From Onchocerca lupi (taxonomy: Eukaryota > Nematoda > Chromadorea > Rhabditida > Onchocercidae), in assembly GCA_028564675.1 (NCBI GenBank), contig JAOVVO010000397.1, positions 1 through 64,000 of the forward strand: a DNA stretch of 64,000 bases, in the 5' to 3' direction. The position numbers and the translations under genes were made by a program. Numbering within the stretch: position 1 is the stretch's first letter; each line of letters begins with the position of its first letter. Positions 13,825 through 26,286 of the stretch are shown piece after piece. The notes below the pieces were generated by a model. That model worked only from the letters and a program-made list of their open reading frames with translations, ran no database searches and had not been told where the DNA came from.

Positions 13825-14853
13825 ATGTTCTACTCAATCATATGGTTCTCAACGTTTGCCATCATATCTAAAGGCTTTGCTAGGGAAATACGACTAGGCA
13901 AGCCTACAAATGATAATGAGGACGATGAAGAAATACAGGTAAATTGCTTGTAATAGATGCCTACATGTTAATTTTAAAAAATGGAGATCAAATGTGAATT
14001 AAAATAAAGAGAAAAGCAGAGGTTGAAGAGATTATTTTCTCCAGGAAGTAGCAGAAAAAGCGATGATACAAGTGAATGAAAAGATGAAATATGATAATCT
14101 TTATAAACTGGTGAAAGTTATCAATGCTCGCACTCAAGTGGTGGCCGGAATGAAATATTATCTCACAATTCTCACTGCACCGACCACCTGCAGAAAGGTG
14201 GGACTTTATGTCTTATTTAAATATATTAATTGTGAAATATATAAGATATTGTAAATACAAAGCTGATTTTTTCATTAGTCAGTTTTCGCTTATTCTCAAT
14301 TTAATGTAAAGATGAGATATAAATCTGCGTAAGTTAATAAAGAAGGACGATGACCATTCCAAACTACATTTTCAAACATAATAGTATTACAATCATATTG
14401 TATCCCATCACTATCTCAAAGTGTGAATTTCCTGGCTCATATTATATTACAGTTAAAATCCCGGAAGTCTTGAAAACTATTTGTTTTGCAGAATCCTGGA
14501 ATGAATCCAGCGAATTGTGCTATCGACCACAGTAAACCGAAAAAGGTAAAATATGTACCACTTAAAATTTGCGATTTGCAAATTTGGTGACTTCAAAAAA
14601 TGAAGCTTTCATTCCAAATTTCATCTTCCGGACCATTTCCTATTATTATAAATTGATTTATTAGAAAAACAAGAAAAGGATTGAGGACCAAAATTTTTAA
14701 CAAAGATGCAACATCTTTAATCACACCAACTGTGAGAACATGAGCGTAACATGACATTCTCTTTAGTTTTCGAAATTATGGGTTTTTCAGAAAGTCATTC
14801 TAGAAGTTTGGTCAGCACCATGGCAAAATATATTCAAAGTTACTATGGCATGA
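13825..14853 (+). CDS. secreted type-2 cystatin (onchocystatin-like)
   Basis: Cysteine protease inhibitor of the cystatin family, 127 aa, in four exons: 13825-13938, 14045-14197, 14492-14545 and 14791-14853, all phase 0. Exon 1 gives a hydrophobic signal peptide ending near KGFA and an acidic stretch (NDNEDDEE). Exon 2 carries the central inhibitory loop QVVAG at residues 69-73, followed by APTTC with Cys87. Exon 3 gives Cys98, so the first cystatin disulfide is present but the second is absent. Exon 4 has SAPWQ with the PW wedge at residues 117-118. These motifs are those of an active inhibitor of papain-like cathepsins. Filarial secreted cystatins of this kind are known to dampen host antigen processing (family knowledge). 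The serine-asparagine-aspartate legumain site described in some filarial cystatins is not evident; the region reads KMKYDN. The ATG was chosen because it opens the signal peptide and gives the family's usual length. Confidence 0.94.
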
Positions 14854-14936
14854 GCTTTGGTGAGAATAATTTGTGCTTGTCAGTCGTTCGATGATTCATA
14901 AATAACAAATTGTGAAAATTAAAGAAAAAAAAAATA

Positions 14937-17396
14937 TCACTTCGGCCTTGCTTCCACATCCGTGATCTTCCTCACTACAACTATACTTTCGGGTTCTGGA
15001 TTAGGGCGCTCTTTTAATTCATTCATATACGAAGCTGCGATTGCTAACTGTGTTCCGGTTGAATTAAATGACACACTCATAATGCTAGTTGGAAACCTGA
15101 AAAAAAAAAAAACGGAATTTAGATTATAACTCATGCAAATTGAAAAAATTGTCAGTTTTCTTATTTCATAAATGAATGAATTTAATATAATAAATCATAA
15201 TTTATTAATCAAATAAATAAACGAACTTATGCAGTTGACATATTCGTTTCCTGTTAAATGGATCCCAAATATTTACAAGTGCATCCGAACCTGAAAATAG
15301 CGCAAAAATTTAAAATATTCTCCTTTATTTTTCACATCAGTATCATTAAACTCGGCAAATTGCCCATTTTTGTAATAATGACATAAAAATCTTGCCCATA
15401 TTCACAAACTGCAACATACCTCCAGTAACAAAGGTGTTATGTATGGGATGAAAATCGATACAGTTTACGGGGTATATCAGTTCGGTACCAGATTCATCCT
15501 TTTCACGATGACATTTAAAGGCATATTTGTTTTTCTGCACTTCTGCTGACATATCGAAATATTCCACTGCCACACGCCCTTCAATAGAAGCAACAACAAA
15601 CGCTTCGCCAGTTGGGAAGCACTTCACAGCTCGAGTTTGAAACTGAAAAGAGAAAACTTTAAAATAATCGCTCCATGTTAACAGTAACGGAGTCAAAGAA
15701 GATATAAATAAATGCAATGTAATTGCAAATACTCTAACCATGATAATCAAATAATTTTTAGAACTGAATCAAAAACATCAGCTTTCTACTAACTACAATA
15801 AGTTAAAGTATTTACTAACAATGAAATCAAAAATACGTAGTAAAAATACTTTGAGTGGACTATCACGTATCTGCTCAGGTTCATCAAGATTGCGCACATC
15901 CCATATAATTATTTTACGATCTTTTGTACCAACAAGGACCCGATTTCCGTGTACATCCATTGCATAAATTTTATCCCCATTATTTCCAAATCCAGCTGAA
16001 CTTTTTGACCGTACATCCCATAACTGAATAATACAACAGTGACATAGATTCGCCATCAAAAATCAACAGATTAATTCTTTGGTCTGTTAATATTTTCCTG
16101 TTTAATAAATCTTCAACCTTTTTTAATTTATCGTACTTCCCTATTCAGATTATCTTCTCAGCAATAAACTGAAACTTCGTAATAATTCTAATTTTTCTGA
16201 TAGCTAGCGTATTTAATAGCACACTCTCTTCTTCCAAAATCACTCACCATCATCGCAGAATCCCATCCTCCTGAAGCTACCAAGTTGTGTTCTTTGCAGT
16301 ATTCTAAACATCGCACAGGAGCTTCATGATGCCCCAGAACAAATTCTACACCAGTCTCCATGTTATACGTTTTAATTAAGTTATCCAGACCGCCACTTGC
16401 AATATCATTTTCACTCTGTAAAGATACAACCTTCACAAAGAAATTATCGCTCAAAGATGTTACTTAGCAGTTGGATTTTAGTTGGTAAGTATTAACACCA
16501 ACATCAAAATTCCGGAAGATATGTTTTTTTGTTAAAACCATCGTTAAATACTACATGTTAATTTGGAAATCAATAATCTAAATATAAAAATCAAAAGCAT
16601 AAAACTCACAAAGAAAGTACATGCCAAAACGGGTTTGGTATGTGTATAGACTCGCTTCTCGAGAGCAGTGACCGGACCAGCAGGAAAATGATAAATGCGA
16701 ACAGTGCCTTCCCAACTTGATACTGCAAGCAGTTGTCCGTTATCGTCTGGTGAAAACTAAAGTCAAAACAGTTAACAAAACATATGGATGGGTAAGATTC
16801 CAGTAATAAGCAATTTCAATGGTGCTAACCATTTCATGAAGGCGGGGCAGGTAAAACAATAAACTACATGAAAATATGCCAAACTGTTAATTTAGAGAAC
16901 AATGACAGGTTGCGCCGATTGCACAATGAATGGTAAACAAAGAGGAGAAAGGCCAAACAGACGAGATGATTTTCCTCATTAAGATGTTGATGTTGGAAGA
17001 CTGATCTTAATCGACCACTATGCAGAACTACGATCTCGGCTAGAATAAAACTCCGAAAAATACGTCTTAGTCTTTCCAGCACTGGTTAAATATCTCATTG
17101 GTCTAACAAATTTTCATGTTGAGCTATACGGAAATTTAAATGAACTTTCGACGATGTCTTCAATTCATTTCACAAAATTTTAAAAAAGAAGATTTTCTTA
17201 AATTTCATAGGTTTCAAAAATCTAAAATTCCGCAGAACGGAAGAAATGAAAAAAAAAAATGACAGCGCTAAATTAACAGATAACTAAATCACAATGGTTG
17301 ATAAAATATATGCACCTGCACTTTAGAAATCTGCGTATTACTTGGATGTGGGATTGTTCCTTCGGTTGAACCACCTGCGAAATGAAACATTCTCAT
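14937..17396 (-). CDS. bub-3: mitotic checkpoint WD40 protein BUB3
   Basis: Seven-bladed WD40 propeller that binds BUB1/BUBR1 at kinetochores in the spindle assembly checkpoint. The seven exons are 17316-17396, 16610-16756, 16248-16415, 15850-16023, 15420-15642, 15227-15290 and 14937-15096. They join in one frame to give about 338 aa, against about 328 in human. Recognisable BUB3 signatures in order: ISKVQFSPDDNGQLLAVSSW, GHHEAPVRCLEYCKEHN, IIIWDVRN, the highly conserved SIEGRVAVEYFD, KYAFKCHREK, YPVNCIDFHPIHNTF, NIWDPFNRKRICQLHKFPTS, LAIAASYM and a C-terminal VVVRKITDVEARPK. The blade-by-blade match with vertebrate BUB3 leaves little doubt. The start is the weakest point: ATG at 17394-17396 is in frame with a stop just upstream, but the nearby TTTCGCAG (17380-17387 on the plus strand) could instead be an acceptor for an unseen first exon. 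It ends 84 bp from the cystatin stop, so the two genes are convergent. Confidence 0.95.
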
Positions 17397-19150
17397 CTAG
17401 TACCAATCAGATTCGTCTCCTAAAAAAACACTCCTGGCAATCGAAACGTAGCGGAGACACGCACGGGAATTTAAATAAAATGCGCGTCAAAACTTCAAAT
17501 CTAAGGAAATTACTGTATGCATATCATCGCTTCTTGACATCATCAGGTATTGCAGCTCTATTGCATATATTTTTAAATATGAAAAAGCGCTGGAGATGAT
17601 TTCTACACATCTGCCAGGGATGGTACTTGGGTGGGTCGGGTCATTCTTTGTATCCGTTGTATCCTTTTTGCAGGTCTACTGTATCATCTAGTCCATATGT
17701 TGCTTTTTGGTCGACCTATTGTATTATTGAATATACATTCCACAATTTTTTGGTCTAATTACGATATCGTCTTTAGATTATTTATTTGAGAAATTCATTA
17801 GAGAAATGAATGGAAAGCTTGCTATTAATGAAATTCTGCTTCCTGAACTTTGCTATACCTGTGAGATGGCAGTGAGATGACTGGGAAAATGTATCCTTCA
17901 CATTATTGTAAAGCAAGTGAAAAATGAATAAATAGATTAAATGGATATCAATAAATTATATGATGTAATCAGTAATGAACGCATCGATTATCACAATCAG
18001 CTGAGGGCAGGCTGATGACTCTTTTCGATTGAGCTAATTATCTTCTTTTCCTTCAAGTGTGAGAAAAGTTCCAATTTGCTCCAAAAGATCAAATTGAGTT
18101 CATCTCATGCAGACAAATGACCATCCCAATAATCAACAGCATGTTCCTTTGTGTTTTACGTCAAAATGCAGCTATTTTTTTACTGCTAACATACAGTATG
18201 TAACTCATACACATCAACATATGAGTACGTGCAGTTCTTTTAATTTTCGCAATTCGAAGGAATTTGCATATCACATTTGCACATATACCACGTTATCTTT
18301 TCTCATAGGAAATTTGTCTTGCACGCATTGTTACATTCAGTCATTTTAAAGATTGGTTGGTTGGTTGGTTTTTACGTTCTAGCGTTTAGATGATGGATGA
18401 TAGGATGGGGAAAGTCACATAGTTTTATATTAGCACATAATAATGATTTCTTCAGTAATTATTTTAGCTAATGGGTTCAATGATTATCAGGCCAAGTTGT
18501 CATTAAGGGAAGTAATTGTATTAGGTATCAAGTAAAGCATTCACCTGGCCAATGAAAAAAGCAGATGAAACAAAGATTCCTTAAAAAAAGAGCGAGATTT
18601 TGTAGAAAATTATTTCGAAAATATTTTCCATTTTTGAAAGCATGAAAATACTTGGTGTCGGCCATTCTATTCTATCTTTTCTCAGGAAAATTGAATTTTT
18701 TATTTTTCCGTAAAAGAAATCCATTTTCAAATAATAAATCGCTGCAAAGTAGCGATTGCCGTCACAAATGTATGGAATTTAATTTAAGAAGAAGCGCAAA
18801 TTGGTAGTCTTAGGAGGGTGTTATTTCTGGGAATGATATAATTTTATGTCTACACTCTTTACTTCATCAAACATCAACTTGTATTACCAGTCACCCGCAT
18901 GAATTCTTTAAGTAATTTAGCTTTCCGAATTCCTTACAAGTCTGAGATGTATTTCTCACACTGTTGAATCATAGATGGAGTGTTCTGCTTGAACGATTGA
19001 AGAATAATTTCACAAAGGCAGATTCCAGCAAGCAGGACTTCATCATACGGGGTTCCCTTTTTTTTGCTCTGCTGTCATTTCATTTTCACTGCTGTTTGTT
19101 TCAATAATTATGGCCAAAGCACATTTGTTCGTATAAGAACTGACAAAATG
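17397..19150. other. intergenic region, (TTGG)n microsatellite
   Basis: About 1.75 kb between BUB3 and the Tudor gene, which diverge from here, so both promoters should lie inside. The only distinct element is a short (TTGG)n run at about 18353-18370. No gene seen. Confidence 0.6.
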
Positions 19151-19158
19151 TGTTGCAG
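19151..19158 (+). promoter_or_regulatory. probable spliced-leader trans-splice acceptor
   Basis: TGTTGCAG is followed 42 bp later by an in-frame ATG (19201) that opens the first long exon of the Tudor gene. No upstream exon in the right phase was found. In nematodes this arrangement is typical of an SL trans-splice site. Inferred from position only. Confidence 0.5.
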
Positions 19159-19200
19159 ATTACGGACGAAGGAAGTGTATCGGTAAACTGTAAAAAAGAA

Positions 19201-22200
19201 ATGTCAGAAGAGCTTATAAAAGTAGTTAGTTTTAATGGTTTTATCAATCATGTCAGTGATTCTGGTGAAGGATCTGAACTTATTATTTATGTGGCACATG
19301 TTGTTAGCGACGATTCCAGAATGCAAGAACAAAACGAAATCGGAGTAAAACAGGGTTTGTTTGGTTGTAAAAATCATGATGACAACAATGACAACGATTT
19401 TGATATCACTATTCTCAAAATTTAGTTTCATTATTTTCTACAGCAGTTTATTGTTCCGCATAATTTAATGGATTAAATTTATAAAGTTATTTTGTGTGAA
19501 AACAATCTTATCAATGTTTAGATGTCACTGTGGTTGATGAATAGCAAAACAAAAATAAGCCTTCCAGTACCATTCCACTCTTCTCATACTTAGTAGTTTA
19601 CTGCATTAGTTTTTAGGAGTATTTCCTTACATTTAATTACTAGAAAAAAAAAATTTCCAGACAATGTATTTACGATTCGTGTTGGGCAATGCGTGGAACG
19701 TGTTGTTGCAAAAGATATTTCCAAAAAAGAAAGATTGACAAAGGTTAATTAACTCTTGATAAAAACGTAGAAAATGAAGACTTAATGCCTCTTTTAATTT
19801 TGAAAATAATAATGTTTCAGGCTGATTATTTCCATGAAAAACTGTTCAAGAAAGAAGAATGTAAACACTTTATAGGGATTTTTAAGTAGCAAAAGGCATT
19901 TTAGTATTATCTGAGAATTTTGGTTTGACGTAATTATCTTTCTTTTTTGCTTGACTTCGTAACAGATTCATGAAAATTGAAGAAACACAGTGCATAGTGC
20001 ATATTATATTATTCAAGGTTCGTTTAATTGATAAGGGAATAGACGTTGAAGTAGAACGAAATGCATTATTTCCATCGACTTCACAAGCTAAAATTGACAA
20101 TAACTGTATGTGTCCAATTTTGGTTGTTGATGCTGGTGAAGAACAAAGAGAAATCGCAACCCAAATTACCGGACGTGAATGTCGCTGCATTAACGGTTTG
20201 GTTTTCTTGATGTCAAAATTATCCTTTTGGACTTTTTTTTGTTTCGACTGTTGATAACTGTAAGTTATTTATTCAAAATTAATTATTTTGAAATTTTGAA
20301 TTCTGATTCTTACTTTCTAGGTAATTTGGTCGTGATTCCGTCTGTGGGACTCTGTGTTAAAGGGCGTTTATTGATTTCTTATGAAAACGATGGATATGCG
20401 GAATTAAAAGATATTAGCCTAATACCAGCGGAAGGACAAGAATGTTCAAAATTTGTAATGGAGAGTACGTTTGTTCATTAGTTCTTTAAAATATTCTCAT
20501 AATCGAGAGTTTTGCTTTTTATATTAATGAAACAGTAATTTACAGGTTTGCCACAACCGAATGTCAACATGTCATCAGTGTCAAAAAATGCAAGATCCTG
20601 CCATTACCGTTGTGACTCAATTGCTTGCCGCAATATTTTTAGTAATAATGGTATGAAATATAAACGAGAAAATGATTCTTGAAATCCTTGAAATATGAGT
20701 TACAGACATAATAGGATTTTCCTAAATCTGAGCGCAAGTTTTGACTGTGTCTAGAATGATTTATTTTGAGGAAAAAAGAAAGAAGGAGAAAAGTTTTCAT
20801 TTTTTTCTCATTAAATTTTTACAAATCATTCTATCAAATATTAGTTGAAATAAATCACCATAATCTGATTACTATTATAATTAATTTTTTTCTCTTTTAT
20901 TGCTTAAATTTTATGCTCATGCCATTAGTAATGTTAGACGTGATTACTAACATAAGATAAGGAGCATAAAAATATTAAATTTTTAAGCAATCTGAACTAA
21001 TTGTGGAACAATCGGAATTTTTATAAGGTCTGTGCGTTAATTAAATATTATAGACTATAATGGCGTGATGAATATATATAGAAATGAAGACCAAACTTTC
21101 ACCGATAGCCGTTTTGCGAATCAATGGAATAATAATGTAAATAATTTCAAGTCCATTTTTGTAAAATAGATTTTTTGCAACTTAATTGTTTTTTTCTTTT
21201 AATAATTTTATATCTTTTTTTTTCAGCAATTTGATGAGAATGCAACGGCTGTTGAAAATGATGTATCCTTTAATTCAAAAAACCATGCTGCAAGCTTCTT
21301 CAATGTTAAGTTTGACCACTACCGCGGTGCGTCATTTCTTAAAAATTTGTTTTTTGTTTTCTTATGTTTCCATACTCCTTGGAGATGTTGATAATTTCCC
21401 TTCTCTTTAGATATTTTTAACAGTATATAGATATACCTAATTGTAATTTGTATTTAGAAGAGATGGATGATACATATGCTGTGATGGCGAGATCTGATGT
21501 ATGTTCATCAGTTCCAGTTTTCTATTGTTTTATTTTTTTTCATTTTTTTTTTTGCAGCTCATTTATTGGAAGTAATAAAATAATTTATTCAATCAATTCA
21601 GAAATATTATCTATAAATTATAATTCAGCTAGAATATGAACTATTGCCTGAAAAATCATAATGTTTGAGAGCTAAGCCTCGCATCATATTCATAGGGCTT
21701 TTTCATGGCATTTAGAAATCTTTCAATGATGAGTAAGGCAATCTGCAGAAAAACAGTCCCAACAAAAAGATAGAATCTTAATAAAATCACTCAACATTAT
21801 GAAATGATGGTTTTGTTTTTCAGGTGCCGTACAGACAACATGCATTTAAAGAATATGTGCCGCATATATATCCCCGTACAGTGCGAATTCGCTTTGATAA
21901 AATTGATTCGTTGCCAGCTAATACCTTTTGGGCTTTCGAACCAAACATTTTTACAACTGTCGAAAGAGTGAGTACATTATAACTTCCTTGGAAGTATTTG
22001 GTACCAAAGTTAAAAAAAATAAGTAAATTCATAACTTTGTTTTTTCGCAGAATTTTGTTTTTTTATTTGGTTTAGATTCTTCATGAAGGACGACAACGCT
22101 ACAATGCTTGTCCGTCATTTGACATATCGTTGATTCACGGATTAAACGGAATGGGTTGCTTAGTGAGAGTGAGTGTTGACAGTGGTTATCGCTCTTTGTG

Positions 22201-25200
22201 TCGGGCTGAAATTATCAAATTTGCGAATAACACACATAGGCTTGTTTTTCTTTTTTAAATGTATGACGAAGCTATAAATTTGTTGATTCGACTGCGATGT
22301 TTCCATTATCTTCGGGCTTTAATTTGGGTCTTTTTTAACGGCATTCCCTACTTGTGCTACCTTGATTATTCAAATAACATGTCCCCTCAGTGCTTTCATT
22401 TTGCCTGAATGACACAGTCATTTCTGATAAATTTCAGATTTTCCGTTTACTTGGTTGACTATGGTTTTTACAAATGGGTCAAATGTAATGATGTATTTGA
22501 TATATCAGTACTTAACAAGGTTAATTGCATTTCTCACTGTTTAAAACAAATTTATGTGAGATTAATGTATCGGAAATAGTGGAAATATTGAAGCATGTAA
22601 AAATGAATGATTCTAATCCTATGGAAATATTATGGAAATGAGGAGAATTCAAAAGTCATTACATTTATAACCGCAAAATCAGTAAATATAAGATTGTTAT
22701 TATCTCATTGATATTAAGGATGCATTTATGGCTAGAGACAATTTTGACTATTATCTCCTCCAATCTTCATATGCTGATGTACCAAATTTTTTAATTTCAG
22801 AGAGATAAAATCCTATGCTTACCAGTCGCTTTGCTTCACTGTCGACTTGAGAAACGTACAAATAAAATTCGTTTGCAGGTAATTTAGCTTTATATTAGTT
22901 CAGTCTTCTGGCTTCTTCCAACTTTTTGATAACTGACTGATATGTCCTATTTTATCAGCAAGGTGTCGATAGAAATAAACTTTCATTGAATTTGAATTTT
23001 ATTCGAATGTGTTATGGATAATCATTATGATTATGCAGCAGTTGGAAAAAGGTGGCGAATATGAAATTATTATCAAATCACGAGATTCAAAAGGCATTTT
23101 CAATGTACATATAAATCGAGTCGATAATACTGAAGGCATATTGGCGAACACTGATAATTCAGGTATGCCAATTAATTCTGAAGGAGATAGTATGTTTCTT
23201 GGTTAATGAAAACGGTATGTTAAAAACAGTTAAAGAAAGGGGATTCTTGAACAACTTAAACTTAGTCTGGATCTGAATTTTTTGAGTTAAATAGGCTGAT
23301 AATTTGTTTAGAAGGCTTTTTTTATTTTATTTTTTTTGGGATGCATTTGCTGTTAATGATTTCTTTGACTGACAACTGTGTTGAGACATATCGATAACGA
23401 AGGAGGAATTCAAATTTTTAATGATAATGCAAGAGGAACTAAATAGAATTTCAATTGAAGTTTGGAATTTTAATGAAGCTTAACATCTGTGTTTCTTTTA
23501 TGCTTATTATCTATCTCGAATATTGATTAAAAGCGCTAAATAATCCTAATAATTACGTGTGTGACAATTTTTTTAATGTGAACGAAAGATGCGCAATAGA
23601 GACCATTTTAATACTTTTCATTTGATTAGATTCATGATAGTTATAATTTCCTAATACTTTTTAAGGCAATTTGTTCACTCCATGGTATTCCCGTTCATCA
23701 TTGCAATATACTAGCTTTTTCCAAAGAAATATGGATATTGGTGAAGTAGCGCATGGGAATTCTCTGCTAAGCACAGTAATGACAAATAATATGCCTTTCA
23801 ATGGCAATATATCTTTCAACAGCTGGTTTGTTAACTTGCTACAAAAATATATGATGCAATTAGGAAACAAAACAAATTGATTCCAGCAAATACAAGCTAT
23901 GAAAAGTATTTTATTTTTTTCTTTACTCTTAACATTTAACATCAGCAAACCATCATAAAAACCAAGTTTATTGAGTATTTCATTTTTTTTTTTTTTTTTT
24001 TAAATTTGTCCATTTAGAAAAATAAAGTAGAAATTTTGAGGAGATAGAAAAAAGTCAAAAGTAGGTGAGAGCTAAAAATCTTTTTAGTGAAGTGCAGAAA
24101 TTGAGAAAGAAATTTCTAACTCTTCCTTTTTTTGCTAAAGGCCAAGCATTGGATTTGGTTTCTCATGTCCCATGATTATGCCTCTAATGGTGCCGACAGT
24201 GACTAATTTTGGTGATATAAATAACAGAGACCAAGGAAATCGAATATGTGCACATTTTGGGCAGGGTGATGACGCCAGGAATGGAGATCTGTTCTTAATG
24301 AATAAAAATGTTCGTAGCTCAAACAGGTAATATTCCGTATTCCTTAAATAGATGAAAATATGATAGCCCTTGTTATTGTATTTTGCAGCAGGAACATTCT
24401 TATTGAAAGCTCTGTATTACATAATGTTGTGTTTGCTATTGATGATTTTTGGCAGTAAAGAGAAAGTTTTTGAGATATTGGAATTTCGCGATGAAGTGAA
24501 GATAGTTAAGAATATCATATAAACATTTAAGAAGAGGCCATAATCGCTCCTTGAGCTATGAACAAAGCAGATACGGGGCACTTGAACGCAATAGCGAAGT
24601 CAATCACAGCGACATTTTTGACGAACATGTTGATTTGCAAGCTAGAAATGCTTTTGGTCAAGTTTTCAAACGAAATAATCATTATTGGGACAGACGAGGA
24701 AAAAAAAATGGCACAAACAAAAATCGTCGATCTGGAAAACGCAATCCTCTTAATACTGCCGGATTAGATGAAGGTTCATATTGTTTATAAGAAAATTCCC
24801 TTTAATGTTTTTATTCTCCTAACTTTCGGATATAAATCAAAAGCGATGTGATGCGCTGAATTGTTAATATAAACCATGTTAACACTTCCAGAGATAAATA
24901 AGGAACCAAAATCATCAATAGGCTGATTAAACGGGAAACATCTAGTGTCATAAAGTTGTCTGTATCAAGTATTAATGCATGTCACTTAAGAATTTTGCTG
25001 CACTGAATGAACATCCTAGTGATCTTAATTATCCGAAAAACCGAAATATTTCTGGAATATAGATATGACAAACCAGTCAAAAATCTTTGTATTGTAGAAA
25101 TATCTTTGAATATGCAAAATTTGATCTTTATGTTATAATTAACATATTGTAAATTGTATTTCGCTATGGCAACATGAAGTAACAACTTCGTTATAAAAAG

Positions 25201-26286
25201 AAAGCTGAGGGAATTCATTCATTAATTCATAATCTGAGGAAATTCATTCATTAATCATTTACTTTGATCACTCAGAGCATTCAATCCTTTGCTTGGTCAG
25301 CATTTCTTAAGTGGCTCTTCCCAATCCCATAATCCGTGAAAACTTCCCAAAGGGAAGTTCAAGTCACTTATATCTTCAGATAACTTCCCTCCTATCAAAG
25401 GAATGTCCAAATTATCGGTTGTATAATCGATATCCATCTATATTCATTGTGTACCATCGTTACGGCAAATAAAATTCATCATATCAAGGACTTTATTAAC
25501 AACAAAATCGTCTGACCTATTTCCAATCCCCGACAAAAAACCACAAATTACTTTCACGACATTAATGGATTAAATATAATGTTAGCTAAAATTTTATTTT
25601 GTGTTTTGTGTTGAATCTGCAATATATCTGCAGAAATCTATGATATATTTTCAGCGCACGAAAATTTTTCTTTCGGTGGTCCTGAATTTGCTAATTTCAA
25701 TAAGGTATGTTTCATCATTATGTTAATCATCTAAAATCATCGATAAGACTTTTACACAATTGTTATTTCTTTTTTTTTCTTTTTCAATAAATAATCAATT
25801 TGACTGCAGTACATTCATTTCATTGTTTTCTATCATAATGCTATTTACAGAAAAATAAAAGCGGAGAACCAATCGCTTGTTCAGGAAGCAGCGAATGGGA
25901 TGTATGTCGAGATTTTGTAATTTTTGCTATTTTGCAGACTAATCTGCAATTTTTAATCACTATTATGGAAAAAATATTCTTTCATCTTGCTTTTTCATTT
26001 GCTTTATTCTCTTTCTTCTGAAGCAATTGCAAAGATTCTTTGCTTAGGGTGATAAAAAATTTCTTTTTTGTAATCATGGAAATAGGCGAAATGCAGCAGG
26101 GAAGCTAAGATTAAGTTTAAGTAATCGAACACGAATAAAGTAAGGTTGTTTTTAAAAAAATATTTAATCCAGATGTGTTTTTTTTATGAAATGTTTCAGT
26201 TGCCACCGCCACGAATCAGCATGCAAGTCGACTCAAAGATTTTGACAAGAACACATCATCGGAATGAATCCGAATTGAATCTTTGA
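19201..26286 (+). CDS. Tudor-domain protein, multi-exon, about 812 aa
   Basis: Tudor domains bind methylated arginine or lysine; in nematodes such proteins often work in small-RNA or germ-granule complexes (family knowledge, not shown here). Exons: 19201-19354, 19661-19743, 19821-19885, 19966-20195, 20321-20464, 20546-20650, 21054-21136, 21227-21326, 21458-21498, 21824-21967, 22076-22239, 22438-22519, 22801-22878, 23039-23162, 23666-23825, 24141-24326, 24389-24454, 24532(or 24535)-24773, 25655-25704, 25851-25901, 26200-26286. All phases agree. The clear Tudor core is at residues about 405-470 (GMGCLVRV, CRAEIIKF, FSVYLVDYG). A weaker one lies near 80-140 (VRLIDKGIDVEVERNALF). The middle and C-terminal parts are rich in Asn, Ser, Gly and Arg. 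The intron after 22239 needs a GC donor. Least certain joins: 19885, 23825 and 24532. An EKL-1- or RSD-6-like protein is possible; I do not assign an ortholog. Confidence 0.8.
22240..22437 (+). other. putative GC-AG intron inside the Tudor core
   Basis: The upstream exon ends ACACATAG followed by GCTTGT. The only acceptor that restores the Tudor strand FSVYLVDYG is ATTTCAG at 22431-22437. Phase 2 on both sides fits only if the donor is GC. A GT donor 5 nt further on (CTT then GTTTTT) breaks the phase. Confidence 0.6.

Noticed and set aside
17342..17599. 85-codon plus-strand open frame
   Set aside because: Its start overlaps the first BUB3 exon on the other strand, and it resembles no family.
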